From NCBI GenBank assembly GCA_963693315.1, contig OY856186.1, positions 381,579,515 through 381,643,514 on the forward strand: a stretch of 64,000 nucleotides of DNA. Reading direction: 5' to 3'. Numbering within the stretch: the first letter of the stretch is position 1; each line of letters opens with the position of its first letter. This DNA comes from Diogma glabrata (taxonomy: Eukaryota; Arthropoda; Insecta; Diptera; Cylindrotomidae). This document shows, one piece after another, positions 23,168 through 35,087 of the stretch. The notes below the pieces were generated by a model. It saw only the letters and a program-made list of their open reading frames with translations, was not told the DNA's origin and searched no databases. A program made the translations under genes and the position numbers.

Positions 23168-23989
23168 CTAAAATTAAATGACGAAATATAATGTGTTAGA
23201 AACAATTAAATTCATTATAGCTTTCTACGTATTTATAAATATTTTACAAAATAATCAAGTACACATACGGTTTCTTTAGCTATAATTAAATGATAAATAC
23301 ACATCAATCACTGAATCATTATTTTTTATCAATTATTATTTGAAGTGCAATAATACCACGTTATTTTTGACAGAGGTAATATTATGCTTTTTTTCAACAG
23401 ACAGAAAACTGATAAAAAATAAAATACCCAGCAGAAAATCATTTATGTTAAAAGTTATGTTCCTTTTTGACACATTTGCTACCCAAACTAATATTGGTTT
23501 GCACCCGAATTAAAGCGGTACATACTATGAGCGAAGTGAATAAAAAGTAGCATATTCTAAATACTTAAATTTTGAAGTATTTTCTGATAAATCAGTGAAT
23601 AAAAACCAGGTTATAGAATATACTATAATCCAATGAAAATTTTCCAAAATGTTCTTGAAATCGAGTAAATAAAACCCAGAATTTATTCGAATTTTTGACA
23701 TTACTGTACTTGATATTTTCAAGTTGCTATTTGTGCAACTTATTTATGAAAATATGAATGAATTTATCATTATAGATTATTTATATTATTAAAGATTATT
23801 TAAGTTATTTAAATTAAATTTTAGTAATACTTTACAAATGAATTTTTGTCGGCTATTGATTTCACAACTCAAAGAATTTTTCTGCAATTGACTGAAAGGT
23901 TTATAAACCGAAAGCCAAAACAGATTTCGATCTGAAATTATATGCTCGCTTAAATATAAACCATAACTTTAAAACAACCACAACTAATA
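23168..23989. other. Non-coding stretch upstream of the exon
   Basis: No promoter or first exon was recognised. Near 23264-23300 the reverse strand has a second acceptor-like copy (CATTTAATTATAGCTAAAG) of the exon boundary at 23168. Confidence 0.4.
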
Positions 23990-24984
23990 CTAGTTTCCCA
24001 CCGTAGCAATTTGCTAGCTAGTATAGTTTAATAAAGTATAATAGCAACGGTGTGAAAGCAAACTATCACAACAATTATTTTAAATTTGCTATTTTCATTT
24101 GCTAGCTAGTAAATATAATACTTATCAAATAAAGTATAATATCGACGGTGTGAAACGTAATTATTAATTTATAGGTGAAATGTCATTTTATGGAATTTGT
24201 AAACATTGTGTTTTCTTGCGATTTTTAGCTTGTAAGATTCATTTCTGATATTTAATAAATTAAAGTGTATGTATTAATTGTTGATTATGATATGGATATG
24301 CTTAGTATAGCATTATAAAGAAATAGGAGATGAAAAACGTAGTCAACGTAGACGTTTGGTTTTCGTGAGAGAATTATTTAAAAAAGACGTTATAGAATAA
24401 AACTTATATGTATTTTATGCTGTTCAAAAACAATGGCAGGGCTGGTCTAAATCTAGTTTGATTTTCTCTGGGTTGTAAATTTCATTTTAAAAACTATAAC
24501 GTTAATATCAAATATAAAATTGACAGTACGGTATTTTGATATATCAATTTTATTCTAGTGTCAAGTTAGGTTTGGTTTCCCACCGAAACATTATCTTAAT
24601 ATAATATGAACGGTGAGAAATCAAACTAATATCAAATATTTGCTATACTACATAACATGCGTTCCTTTGGAACAAAATAGCTGCTCAAAGCAGCTTTTGA
24701 GTAGATCACCAATGGAACGCCGAAAATTTGAAAAATTTTCAAATATAGTCACACAATTTTATTATGATCAAAATTTTTTAATTTGGGCTGATATTTAGAT
24801 CTGACTGGTCCATTTTATTATTAAAAATACCAAAACAAGTTTATAACCGATCTACATAAAATCGAAAAATAAACTGCTTTTCAACTACACAACTTGTTCG
24901 CGGTAGAGTAGATCAAAGCAAATTTGAGTAAGTTTGATCTTCAATGGAACGCGACTATAGTAAATTTCTGCGGTGGGAAACTAG
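23990..24984. mobile_element. Miniature inverted-repeat element of about 1 kb
   Basis: Ends CTAGTTTCCCACCG and CGGTGGGAAACTAG form a 14-base inverted pair with further likeness inward, flanked by TA. Repeats of GTTTCCCACCG and ACGGTGTGAAA lie inside, and a smaller inverted pair (GCGTTCC..GGAACGC, about 24656-24953) may be another nested element. No protein is encoded. Confidence 0.82.
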
Positions 24985-25051
24985 TATAATTTAAGGAAAT
25001 CTAAGATTTTTGTGCGATAGCATATTTATGTAAATAAACTTAAACACAGTA

Positions 25052-25965
25052 TTACTTCGGTTTTAAGTATTGCATTCATGAGCCAAAAGTGAAATTCTTA
25101 CCCCCACTTCTTTTGGCATTTCTCGAAGTTTTAGGACCTACTGATTCTAAAAAAGCAAAAAAAAAATGTATCCGTCCGGCCGTCACAACCGACGAAATTT
25201 AGAAAACGGCTGGAGGAATTTCAAAAATTTTTGTTTCTAAAAATAGGTATACTCAATGGAAAGGACCGAAGGGACGATGTATTCGATAGCTGTCCCGGAA
25301 GTGTGTCAAAAAAATCGTCAAGTGTTTCAAAACAAGGAAATTTGCATATTTTTGGCTTAAAATCGTTCATTTTAAGTGATCACGAGTAGGAACATTGAAT
25401 TTGGAGAGATCTTGATGGTCGGGATTGGTACGTGAGACCAAAATCTAGATTATTGCATTATAAGTTTATCGAAAAAAATGTTGTCAAGTCACGAATGATT
25501 TTCATTTTTTTTACACAATTTTTTGGGAAAAAATGAAATTAATTATTTGTATGACATGGAATTTTATTATTATTGTTGAGAATTATGACATTGTAAGTTT
25601 GTCAAAAAAAAGTTGTGTGGCAAAAGAATGATTTTCATTTATGTTTTTTGGAAAAAAATAAAATGAATTATTTATATGAAATGTTAAATGTAATTGAACA
25701 TGACGGGATTGGCATGTGAGACCAAAATCTAGATTATTGCATTATAAGTTTGTCAAAAAAATATTGTCAATTGTGTCAAAAGAAAGATTTTCATTTATTT
25801 TTTTACCAAATTTTTGTGAAGAAAAAATAAAATTAATTATTTGTATGACATGAACATTTATTATTTTTATTGAAAATTATGGCAATATAAGTTTGTCAAA
25901 AAAATGTTGTCAAGTGTGTCAAAAAAAGATTTTACTTCGATTTATTTATTTTTTACACAATTGCC
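25052..25965 (+). repeat. Dispersed repeat, copy B
   Basis: Same block order as the repeat at 7347: TTACTTCGGTTTTAAG, TTCATGAGCCAAAAGTGAAATTC, GTCACAACCGACGAAAT, then four diverged units based on GCATTATAAGTTTGTC. It lies directly upstream of the copia fragment, where a left LTR would be expected. Confidence 0.75.
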
Positions 25966-26034
25966 CAGAATATTGAAAAAAGTTTAAATATAAAGTAAAG
26001 ATTGTTTTTATGCAAAGTTTGTTAATTTAACATT

Positions 26035-26212
26035 ATGATGACACATAAAACAATGCAAATTTGTGAGCGGCTGAAAGGCAGGGAAAATTTCGAAACGTGG
26101 AAGTTTGGTGTCGAGAATTTGATGATATTGGAAGGTTACTGGTCAAGTGTTCAAGGTACTGAAGAAAAACCAGATGTTGCTGTAATGGCAAAAGCAAAAT
26201 TAATTCTCATGA
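26035..26212 (+). pseudogene. copia Gag, N-terminal fragment
   Basis: Starts ATG and reads LKGRENFETWKFGVENLMILEGYW and AKAKLIL, the start of Ty1/copia Gag. The frame runs into a poly-T tract at 26212, the tail of the inserted family 2 retrotransposon; Gag resumes near 29845. No left LTR is visible upstream. Confidence 0.82.
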
Positions 26213-29200
26213 TTTTTTTTTTTTTAATAAAATGTGTTGTGTAATAGGGTTTAGAATATGTGTCACAACAACACATAAATACCTTTTAAGACCTAGGTCT
26301 AGACCTGGGTCCCACAACAACTGGCGTTCTAAGGTGTAGATTAACGCTTTTTTTAAACATCTGTGGGTTGAAGCCACCTGAGACTAAGTGTTCCGGCAAA
26401 CTATTCCATTTGTACGCAGTTCGGACAAAGAAGTCTCTCTGCGATCTGCCAGTATGACAGCGTGGGATCTTTACCGTTTCACTGGTTGCGGCAGCCGATT
26501 GCCGAGTGGAACGGGGGTAAGAATAAGTTTGAGGCATGATGCCGCTGATTTCATCTGAGCACCGCTGATGACGATATTTGTAAAAAACAACGAGGTCAGC
26601 AACAGTGCGACGATGTTGTAGGGAATCCAGTTTTGATGTCAAAGTTCGATCACCCACAATTCGTATAGCTCGCTTTTGAACAGAGTCCAAGAGGGCTAAG
26701 ATGGAAACAGAGGCAGCACCCCAAACTTGACAGCAGTACTCCATACAGGGACGAATATAGGACTTATAAACATGGAGCAATTGGTATGGAGTAAAAAATT
26801 TTTTGCATCTATTTAGGAGGCCGAGTTTTTTAGACGCGCTTCTTGCCATCGCCATTACATGATCGTTCCAGAGTAGGTCATTTGAAACTGTGACACCCAA
26901 TAAACGAATGCTTTTACATTCACCTATTGGTTCATCACACATACTAAATAAAATATCTTTGGGGAACTCGGTCTTTAATCTGGAAACAATCAACAGCTGT
27001 GTTTTGGTGGAGTTGAAATTGACAAGGTTTTGGTCACCCAGTCGGCGACTTTATTCAGGTCTTTGTTCAAGTTTATGACAGCGTCTCTCCGTGCAGGATT
27101 AATTCGTTCGTGCATTTTACCTTTTGAAGGAAGGGGCTCGAACGACTTGTGCAGAGTACAATCATCTGCAAAACTATTTATTGGATTACTGGTGATTTTC
27201 AACAATTCGTTGACATAAATCAAAAATAGGGTTGGGGACAATACTGAGCCTTGGGGTACACCAGCGTTAATTAGTTTAGACTCAGAAGAAAATCCGTCTA
27301 AGGTTACCGAAATGTATCGGTTGGACAGAAAATTTTGAATCAGCTTCACAACATTGGGATGAAAACCGTACGCATCGAGCTTGTTGATCAAGTTGGCATG
27401 CCAGACTCCATCGAATGCCTTGGAGATGTCCAAAGCGATAACGTATGTTTCACCACCTTTATCAAGTATGCTGTTCCAACAATGCACTACATAGTTTAAT
27501 AGATCGGTAGTTGATCTTTTGTTTCGAAAACCGTATTGGCTGTCGGATATCAAATTTCTTCCAGAAATTTTGAAATATGTGTATTAATATAATGCTCATA
27601 GACTTTGGATAGGACCGATAGTAAAGTTATTGGCCTATAATTTGAGATATCGGATTTTGGTCCCTTTTTGGGGACGGGCTGGACATTTGCCAACTTCCAG
27701 CACGAGTGAAATATACCAGATTTGTAGGATTGGTAGAATATTTTAGTTAAAGTTGGTGCAAGTTCTTTGGAAAAGGTTTTTAAAATAATGGGTGGAATAT
27801 TGTCCATTCCTGAGGCTTTATTGGTGTTTAACCCCTTTAAAAGTTTAGCGACTATTTTGGGTTTGAAGTGAAGTTCATTCATATTAACTCCTGAAGACTG
27901 GATTTGGGGTATTTCTTTAGGAGTTTCCAAAACAGTGGAGTTCAGAGCAAAGCGTTCAGCGAACAAGTTAGCTTTTCTTGCGGGATCATTGACGATTAAA
28001 TCACCATCAATAATAGGGGGAATAGAAAATTTTGTACCAGAATTTAAAGAATTGATGGCACTGTAGAAACTCTTGTCAGAAACAGACATAGACGTAAGTT
28101 TTGAGGCTTTCGTTCTGTCAATTTCGGACTTTTCGTTTGAGATAATCTGGTTAGATATTTTGTTGGCCCTTAGATATTGGGATCGATTAGTGGGAGTTTT
28201 GTTATGAATCCAAATATTAAATGATCTACGTTTGCTTCTAAGTGCCGTTTTGGCAGCTTTCGAATACAAGTATTTTTGTTTGGGTTTTACTATGGAGAAA
28301 GGGACAAATTTATTGATAGCAAATTGGATGGTTTCTGTAAAGTTTTGAGCAGAAACATTCACATTGTCAGTGTAAAAACAATGACGGTCGAAAGGGAAGC
28401 CATGGAAAAAATTTTGAAGACCACTCTTATCCATTTTTGAGTAGTGAAATATTTTACGGGGTTTGGGAGTTGTAGTTTTAAGCAAATCAGTTTTGATAAC
28501 TGATGAGATTAAATAATGATCAGAATTTCCAATACTACCTTTCGCGACATCGACACTCGTAATATCTGGCATTGTGGTAAGATAGAGATCTAAAAGAAAA
28601 CTATTATCACCGCCATTACGGGGAGTGAAAGTCGGGCTTTTAACAATTTGGAATAGGCCCTGAGACGCGGCAAAAATTTCTGCCAGTTTTCCACTATTGT
28701 CAACATCGTCGGTCGATTTGGAGAATTCCAACCATGATTTATTGTGGACGTTGAAGTCACCGGTAACGATAACTTCACAATTAGGGGACTTTGCTCTAAT
28801 CACGTCCACAATTTTTGTCAATTTTTTTAAAAAGTTTGGGTTACGTTTGCTGGGGGACCGGTATAAAGCTATTGTAAAAAAAGTCATTTCTGGAAGACAA
28901 ATCTTTAAAACCATTGTATTGAAGCCGTCACCGTGTAGTTCGAAATTTGGAAAGCGCGTGTACGCAACACTCTCATGAATGAATGCGCATACGCCCTGAT
29001 GGAGTTTGAAAGCTGATTCGAGCCTATATTTGGAATTAAGCGATTCTATAAAGAGAAAATTTTCAGAAACTTGTGTTTCTGCAAGGAATAGAATGTTCGG
29101 TTTGTCGTGCTCAAGATGATGTTGCACATGGTCATGGTTAGCGTTCAATCCGCAGATGTTTTGAACATGTATTTTAAAATTTTTTATTGGTTCATATATG

Positions 29201-29840
29201 TTTTGTCCCTGCAAATTCCGTGGACGTGCCGCTTTATGGGCGGGTGGATTGCGCAAATTTGCTTTACCACTTGCAGACTTATTTTTTTTCGGTTGTACTG
29301 CCATATATATATCAAAATGTTTATTTTATTTTTTTATGTTTTATTTTAAAATGCATAACTAAGTAAAAAATCCTATCATACTAGAAAATATGACATATGC
29401 CAATATTTCATGATAAGATGAAGAAATAATAACAAAATAATAAGTGAAAAACAAATTGTGAGAAATTTGCAGAAAACAAAACAAAACTAAATGCCAATAA
29501 TCCAGCTGATGCAGCGCACCCCAGACGCACTGCCCACCACTTAAATCGAGGCACAAAGCCCACACATAACTACGTGTTGGTCCGATTCCTCGGAAGAGCT
29601 AATGAGCGGTACCGCTACGGAACGCTGCCCAGCTAAGACTGGAAGTGCTGCCGTTGACTAATTAAAGTTCGTCCGCCAGCACCCTAAGATATCATCTTGG
29701 CTAATGACATCTCCTGCCATTGCCAGTGGTATGTGATATCTCACGCTAACTCATATGTCAATGGCAGGGACTGGAGTACGCAGGGTAGTCAGACCCGTAG
29801 ATCAATATTGATCATAATCGATCAAAATCGATCCCTCCTG
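26213..29840 (-). mobile_element. Family 2 non-LTR retrotransposon inserted in copia gag
   Basis: The T tract near 26213-26225 is the poly-A tail in reverse, followed by a 3' untranslated region, one long protein region (29304 down to 26286) and a G+C-richer 5' region (about 29500-29800) that likely holds the internal promoter. The piece at 6671 belongs to the same 5' region. The exact 5' end and target duplication were not resolved. The single endonuclease-RT protein and its motifs place it in the CR1/Jockey assemblage. Confidence 0.85.
26286..29304 (-). pseudogene. Family 2 endonuclease-reverse transcriptase, two frameshifts
   Basis: The protein starts at 29304. Its apurinic-type endonuclease keeps LFLAETQ, TGDFNVH and SDHYLI (about 29180-28510). 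Then come a linker and the RT: NYRPITLLS (near 27640), LDISKAFDGVW, PQGSVLSPTLFLIY and FADD (near 27165), ending in a domain with RPCMEYCCQVWG and LDSVQKRAIR. Three open pieces overlap at 27550-27553 and 26990-26993, where the frame shifts. Apart from these shifts it is nearly complete (about 1000 residues), suggesting fairly recent inactivation. Confidence 0.88.
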
Positions 29841-29842
29841 CG

Positions 29843-32800
29843 GATTGAACCAGAACTGTATGTCCATGTTAGAGAAGCCACCACAGCGAAAGAAGTGTAG
29901 GACAAATTGTGTACAACTTTCGATGATAAAGGACTCACGAGAAGAGTTGGTCTTTTGAGAGACTCAACGACGACACGATTAGAAAATTGTGAATCTGTTG
30001 CTGATTATGTGAATAAAATCATTGGAACTTCTCAAAAGTTGAGTGCTATTGGTATGAACGTAGAGGATGAATGAATTGGAAGCCTCTTGTTAACCGGGCT
30101 ACCTGAAAAATTCGAACCCATGATTATGGCTATCGAGAGCAGTGGTATTAAAATTATTGCAGACGTATAAAAACAAAATTACTTCAAGATGCTGATAATT
30201 ACAATAGTGCATCGGGTGGCGCTAAAGCAACGAATCAAGTGTTGATGTCTAAGGAATCTAAACCAAAATACTTCCAAAAAAAAATGGTTTAGGTGTTATA
30301 GTTGTGGCCCATATGGTCACATAAAGAAGCATTGTCCAAAAGAAAATAGTAAATGCAAATCTGAAAACACGAAAAATGCATTTTGTACAACATTTGCAGC
30401 GTCAAAGCAATTCAGTAATGATGTTTGGTATATTGATTCCGGATCGACAGCTCATATGTCAAATAATTTGAACTTGTTCAGAGATTATCAAGAATTTGAA
30501 GGTGAAAGATATGTTACTGTGGCAGATAAAAATCATGTGAAAGTCATTGGTAAAGGAAATGTCAATGTAAAAGTTGTACTTGCTGAAAAAATGTTTGACA
30601 TTTGTATATATGACGTTTTATATATGCCTGGAATTTGTACGAATCTTTTATCAGTAAGTTAAATGGTGTCAAAAAACAATGTTGTTGAATTTAAAGAGAA
30701 TATGTGTCGTATTTATAATTCAAATAATATTCTCGTGGCAACTGGTACATCGATTGACAAAATCTATGAATTGAATACGATGGTATCTCATCAAAGTTGT
30801 GTTGCTGTTGATAAAAGTATTTGGCATCGTCGATTGGGATACACAAATTTGAAAAATGTGGAGCGTCTTAAATCACAAATGAAAATTGATTACGTTGATA
30901 GTGAAGATAAGCCATGTTTATCGTGTTTCGATGGCAAGCAAACAAGATTGCAGTTTAAATCGTCCAAATCAAAAACGAATTCAATATTAGAATTGATACA
31001 TGGAGATGTTTGCGGTCCATTTGAAAATCAGTCCATAGGTGGTGCGAAATACTATGTTTAATTTTTGGATGATTATTCGAAGAAAGTTTTCATTTTTCCA
31101 ATAAAGTGGAAAATTCAAGTATTTGAAAAATTTGAATATTTTAAAAATATTGTGGAAAATCAGTTAAACAAAAAAATAAAAGTTTTCCGGTCAGACAATG
31201 GCAAAGAGTTTTGCAACAAACAAATGTCGAAATTGTGTGCAAAAAGTGGTATAATACATCAAACGACTGCACCGTATTGTCCTGAGCAGAACGGCAAAAA
31301 GGAACGCATGAATAGAACTATTGTTGAGAAAACTAGGTGTTTACTTTCTGATGCTTGTCTTAATAAATCATTTTGGGCAGAAGCAGCCAATACTGCTGTA
31401 TTTTTAATCAACAGAACGCCATGTGATAGTTTGGCAGGAAAATGTCCAGAAGAAGTCTGGTCTCAAACAAAAATTGATTTATCTAATCTTCGAGTGTTTG
31501 GATGTTTAGCGATGGTTCATGTTCCTAAGCAAAACAGGTTGAAGCTGGATAGTAAATCAATTAAATGTATCATGGTGGGATATGGTGAAAACAGTAAAGC
31601 GTATTGTTTAATCAACACGGAGAATAATAAATTGATCATCAGCCGAGATGTTGTTTTATGATATGATATTGATCGGCCTGATGAATCAAATAATGAAGTT
31701 GAAATAAATACGTTACGTGAAGAAGAAAATTGTTCTGAACCTGAAGAATCAACAGATGACTCATTCAATTCAGTGTCTGGCGATCAAAATGTTGATGATA
31801 ATGATTCTGATTCTGATTTTATAGTTGATGTTCCGTTAGATGGAACAAATGATATTCGACGTTCAGCTAGAGAACGGAAATTAAAAAGATATGATGATTA
31901 TATTTCATATTTGGTAACCTATGAAAATGATGATCCTGTAGGTTATGATGAAGCATTTTCGAGAGATGATCATGCGCATTGGAAAGCAATTGATAAAGAG
32001 TTTGTATCTCTTGATAAAAATCAAACATGGGAGATAGTTGATGTTCCTGTTGATAAACGATGTCTGAATTCAAAATGGTTATTCAGAACGAAGAAACTAG
32101 CAAGTGGTGAGTTATTGTATAAAGCAAGACTAGTAGTGAAGGGATGTTCACAAAAAGAGGGTATCGATTTCACAGATACGTACTCTCCCGTGATCAGATA
32201 CAATTCACCAAGATACTTGTTGGCATTAGCAGTCAAGTATGATTTTCAAATTGATCAGCTTGATGCTGTCACAGCGTTTTTACAAGGAGATCTGAAAGAA
32301 GAAATTTATCTATCGTGTCCGAAAGGTTTGAAATTGCCTCAAAATAAGGTGTTAAAATTGAAAAAATCGATTTATGAATTGAAACAGTCGTCGAGAAATT
32401 GAAATCTGAAGTTATGTGAAGTATTAAAGAAATACAATATGAAGCAATCAAAATACGATCCATGTGTGTATTTTAACATATCAGAAAACGCGTTTCTAAT
32501 AATTGCGGCTTATGTCGATGACATCTTAATATTTTCAAAGGATAAAACGATTTCAAATAAATTGAAAAACTATTTGAAGAGCCAGTTTCAGATGAAGGAT
32601 TTAGGCCCAGCTAAACATTTTTTGGGATTGAATTTAAAACATGATCTGAATACTGGAGTATTATCAATTGATCAAGAAGCGTATATTCGAAAAATGTTGG
32701 AGAGATTTGGAATGACTGACTGCAATTCGGTGTCAACTCCAATGGACGTTAATGTCAAATTGAGTAGAATGCAGTGTCCAAAATTAATTGATGAAAAATC

Positions 32801-33490
32801 GAATATGTCTAATATACCATATCAAGAACTAATTGGTGGTTTGTTATTTGCAGCTCAAATAAGTCGTCCAGATATAGCTATCCTGTTAATTTTCTGAGCA
32901 GATTTAATAATAATCCAGGACCAGAACATTGGTTAGCAGCAAAACGAATACTTCGTTACCTCAAGGGTACTATTGACTACAAATTGTGTTATTATGGTGA
33001 TGGTAATCCTGATTTAATTGGACATTGCGATGCGGATTTCGCTAGCGATCTGGATGAACGCAAGTCAGTGAGTGGATACGTCTTCATCCTACAAAATGGT
33101 GCTATTTCGTGGGGTTCAAAGAAACAAAATACCGTTGCACTTTCTACGACTGAAAGTGAGTATATGTCAATAGGATCAGCGATGCAAGAAGCTCTGTGGT
33201 TAAGATGGTTTGAAGAGGAATTGCGGAATAAAACAGGGACTACGAAGCTGTTATGTGATAATCAAAGTGCAAAACATTTAGCATCCAACGAATGTTATCA
33301 TCCACGTACTAAACACATAGATGTACGTCATCATTTCATTCGGCAAGTCATATAAGATGGTAAAGTAGATGTACAGCATGTATCAACGAACAATATGGCA
33401 ACCGATATCTTAACGAAGCCTTTAGTGTCAACTAAGATTGAAAGGTTCATACAATTAATAGGAGTTCATAAAAATAAGATATAGTGGGAA
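29843..33490 (+). pseudogene. Decayed copia polyprotein (Gag, protease, integrase, RT, RNase H)
   Basis: Resumes the copia element at ELYVHVREATTAKEV (about 29845). In order: Gag UBN2-type region; zinc knuckle CYSCGPYGHIKKHC (about 30297); protease YIDSGSTAHM (30430); GAG-pre-integrase segment WHRRLGY; integrase D, D, E (GDVCGP 31004, SDNGKEF 31193, EQNGKKER 31285); RT with YVDD near 32514; RNase H (SKKQNTVALSTTESEY near 33115); end near 33481. Breaks: stops at 29908, 30072, 30661, 31060, 31659, 32401 and 33353; frameshifts near 30170, 30285 and 32890. It is not functional. Confidence 0.92.
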
Positions 33491-33653
33491 TGTTGAATAT
33501 ATATCATAGTTTTATATTGGCTAAACTGTATTCTATTGTATATGAATTGTAACTAACTTAATTCTGTCACTCTGTTAATGTATGTTTTGTCAAATAAACA
33601 CGTTCTTGTTAATTTGCTTTATAAGATCCACTTTTATTCTGCGCAACCCAACA
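33491..33653 (+). repeat. copia 3' LTR (163 bp)
   Basis: After the purine run AGTGGGAA, TGTTGAATAT begins a segment ending CGCAACCCAACA, with TGTTG/CAACA inverted ends as in copia LTRs. No matching left LTR is present near 26000. Confidence 0.75.
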
Positions 33654-34781
33654 AATTTAGACTCATAATTACATAAAAAAATTTTTAAACATTAACAAAT
33701 ATTTTTAAATTTGTATTAACACCTGAAGAAATCATCCTTTTCTTCAGACATTTTCGACTTTGACATTTAAAATTTTCAGCATATTCTACAATTTTCTAGT
33801 AAATACTGAAGATTAGGATATTCTTATTCACTCGAAATAAGGAATATGCTAATGCTTACTAGTTTATACTTTTAGTTTATTCTAGTTTTTATTCACTCTA
33901 TCCTATATTTATTATAGTTTGACTATGCAGTTATAAAAAAAATACGTACCAAATATTTGATAGGATGATTTCTTACCCACTAAAAGTGTTATACCAGATT
34001 TACTATAGTAACTTTTTATACAATTTCTACATACAATCGATGTCTAGGGTTTGTCTTTAGTTTGTCTGGTCAGACATGTCCTTAGTTTGTCTTGGTAAAC
34101 CTAAATCGTGTAACCACCTTGGTATAGAAATTGGAATTTTTGTAAGTAAAATACATTTTAATCATTTTATTTAAGTTTTTTACTATCTGTAATAAAATAT
34201 AAATATAAAAATATTTACTAATAATAATAATATTGTAAATAAGACTTATTAGTCTTAATTTGTATATTTTTTGCCGAAATAAATAAATAAATAAATAATA
34301 ATGTTTTCTTTATTTTTTAAACAAATAATTAGAACAATACCACAATTATTAATAGCAAACATTTATCATATAACAATCTGAAAAAATAAAAAGGAGTTAA
34401 ACTAAAAGAATTACATATATAATGTTCTTAATTTTAAATAGATATATCAACATTTAATTAATTTCAATATTTACTTATTTACTTTACTTTACAATTTACT
34501 TTACAATAGGTACTTACGATTACAATTTTTTTTATTATTTTAAAAGAAAATTTGGAATAATTTAAATATTGCAACGCCTCTGCGTTGGTTCTTTTCGATT
34601 ATTGAGCAAATACGACAATAAAAAGACAGATCTTTAGTTAACAAAATCTCAAACTTTATTTATCAACCAGTTACAGCAACTTCCGATTTTAATTACAATA
34701 AATTCCAGGGTCTCCAATTTATGTACGATAAACTTCACCGCTTTTCCACAATTTGAATCAATAATATTCGGAATCGTAAAA

Positions 34782-34783
<2 letters not shown>
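33654..34783. other. Non-coding A+T-rich stretch
   Basis: No gene recognised. It contains AAATAAATAAATAAATAA (about 34280) and a short CTATAGTAAC-type motif near 34005 that recurs inverted near 40120. Confidence 0.45.
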
Positions 34784-34813
<30 letters not shown>

Positions 34814-35087
34814 CAAAGAAATACACAGTTAAGATAAAATATCTTATAATCAGGACATCTCTGTCCTACAACTGTACGTAGTACATATATTAAGTTTAGT
34901 GAATAAATAATTCATTCATTTGTTATTGAAATAACAGAATAGTTTTGATTTAGTTTACAATAGTGTTAAATTTACTAAATATAACTTAATCTAAAAACAA
35001 AAATCCAATTCTAAAATAACAATTTAGCCATTCATCGATATGACATCCAAAACTAAAAGCTAAAAGGAAATATATCATTAAACAATA

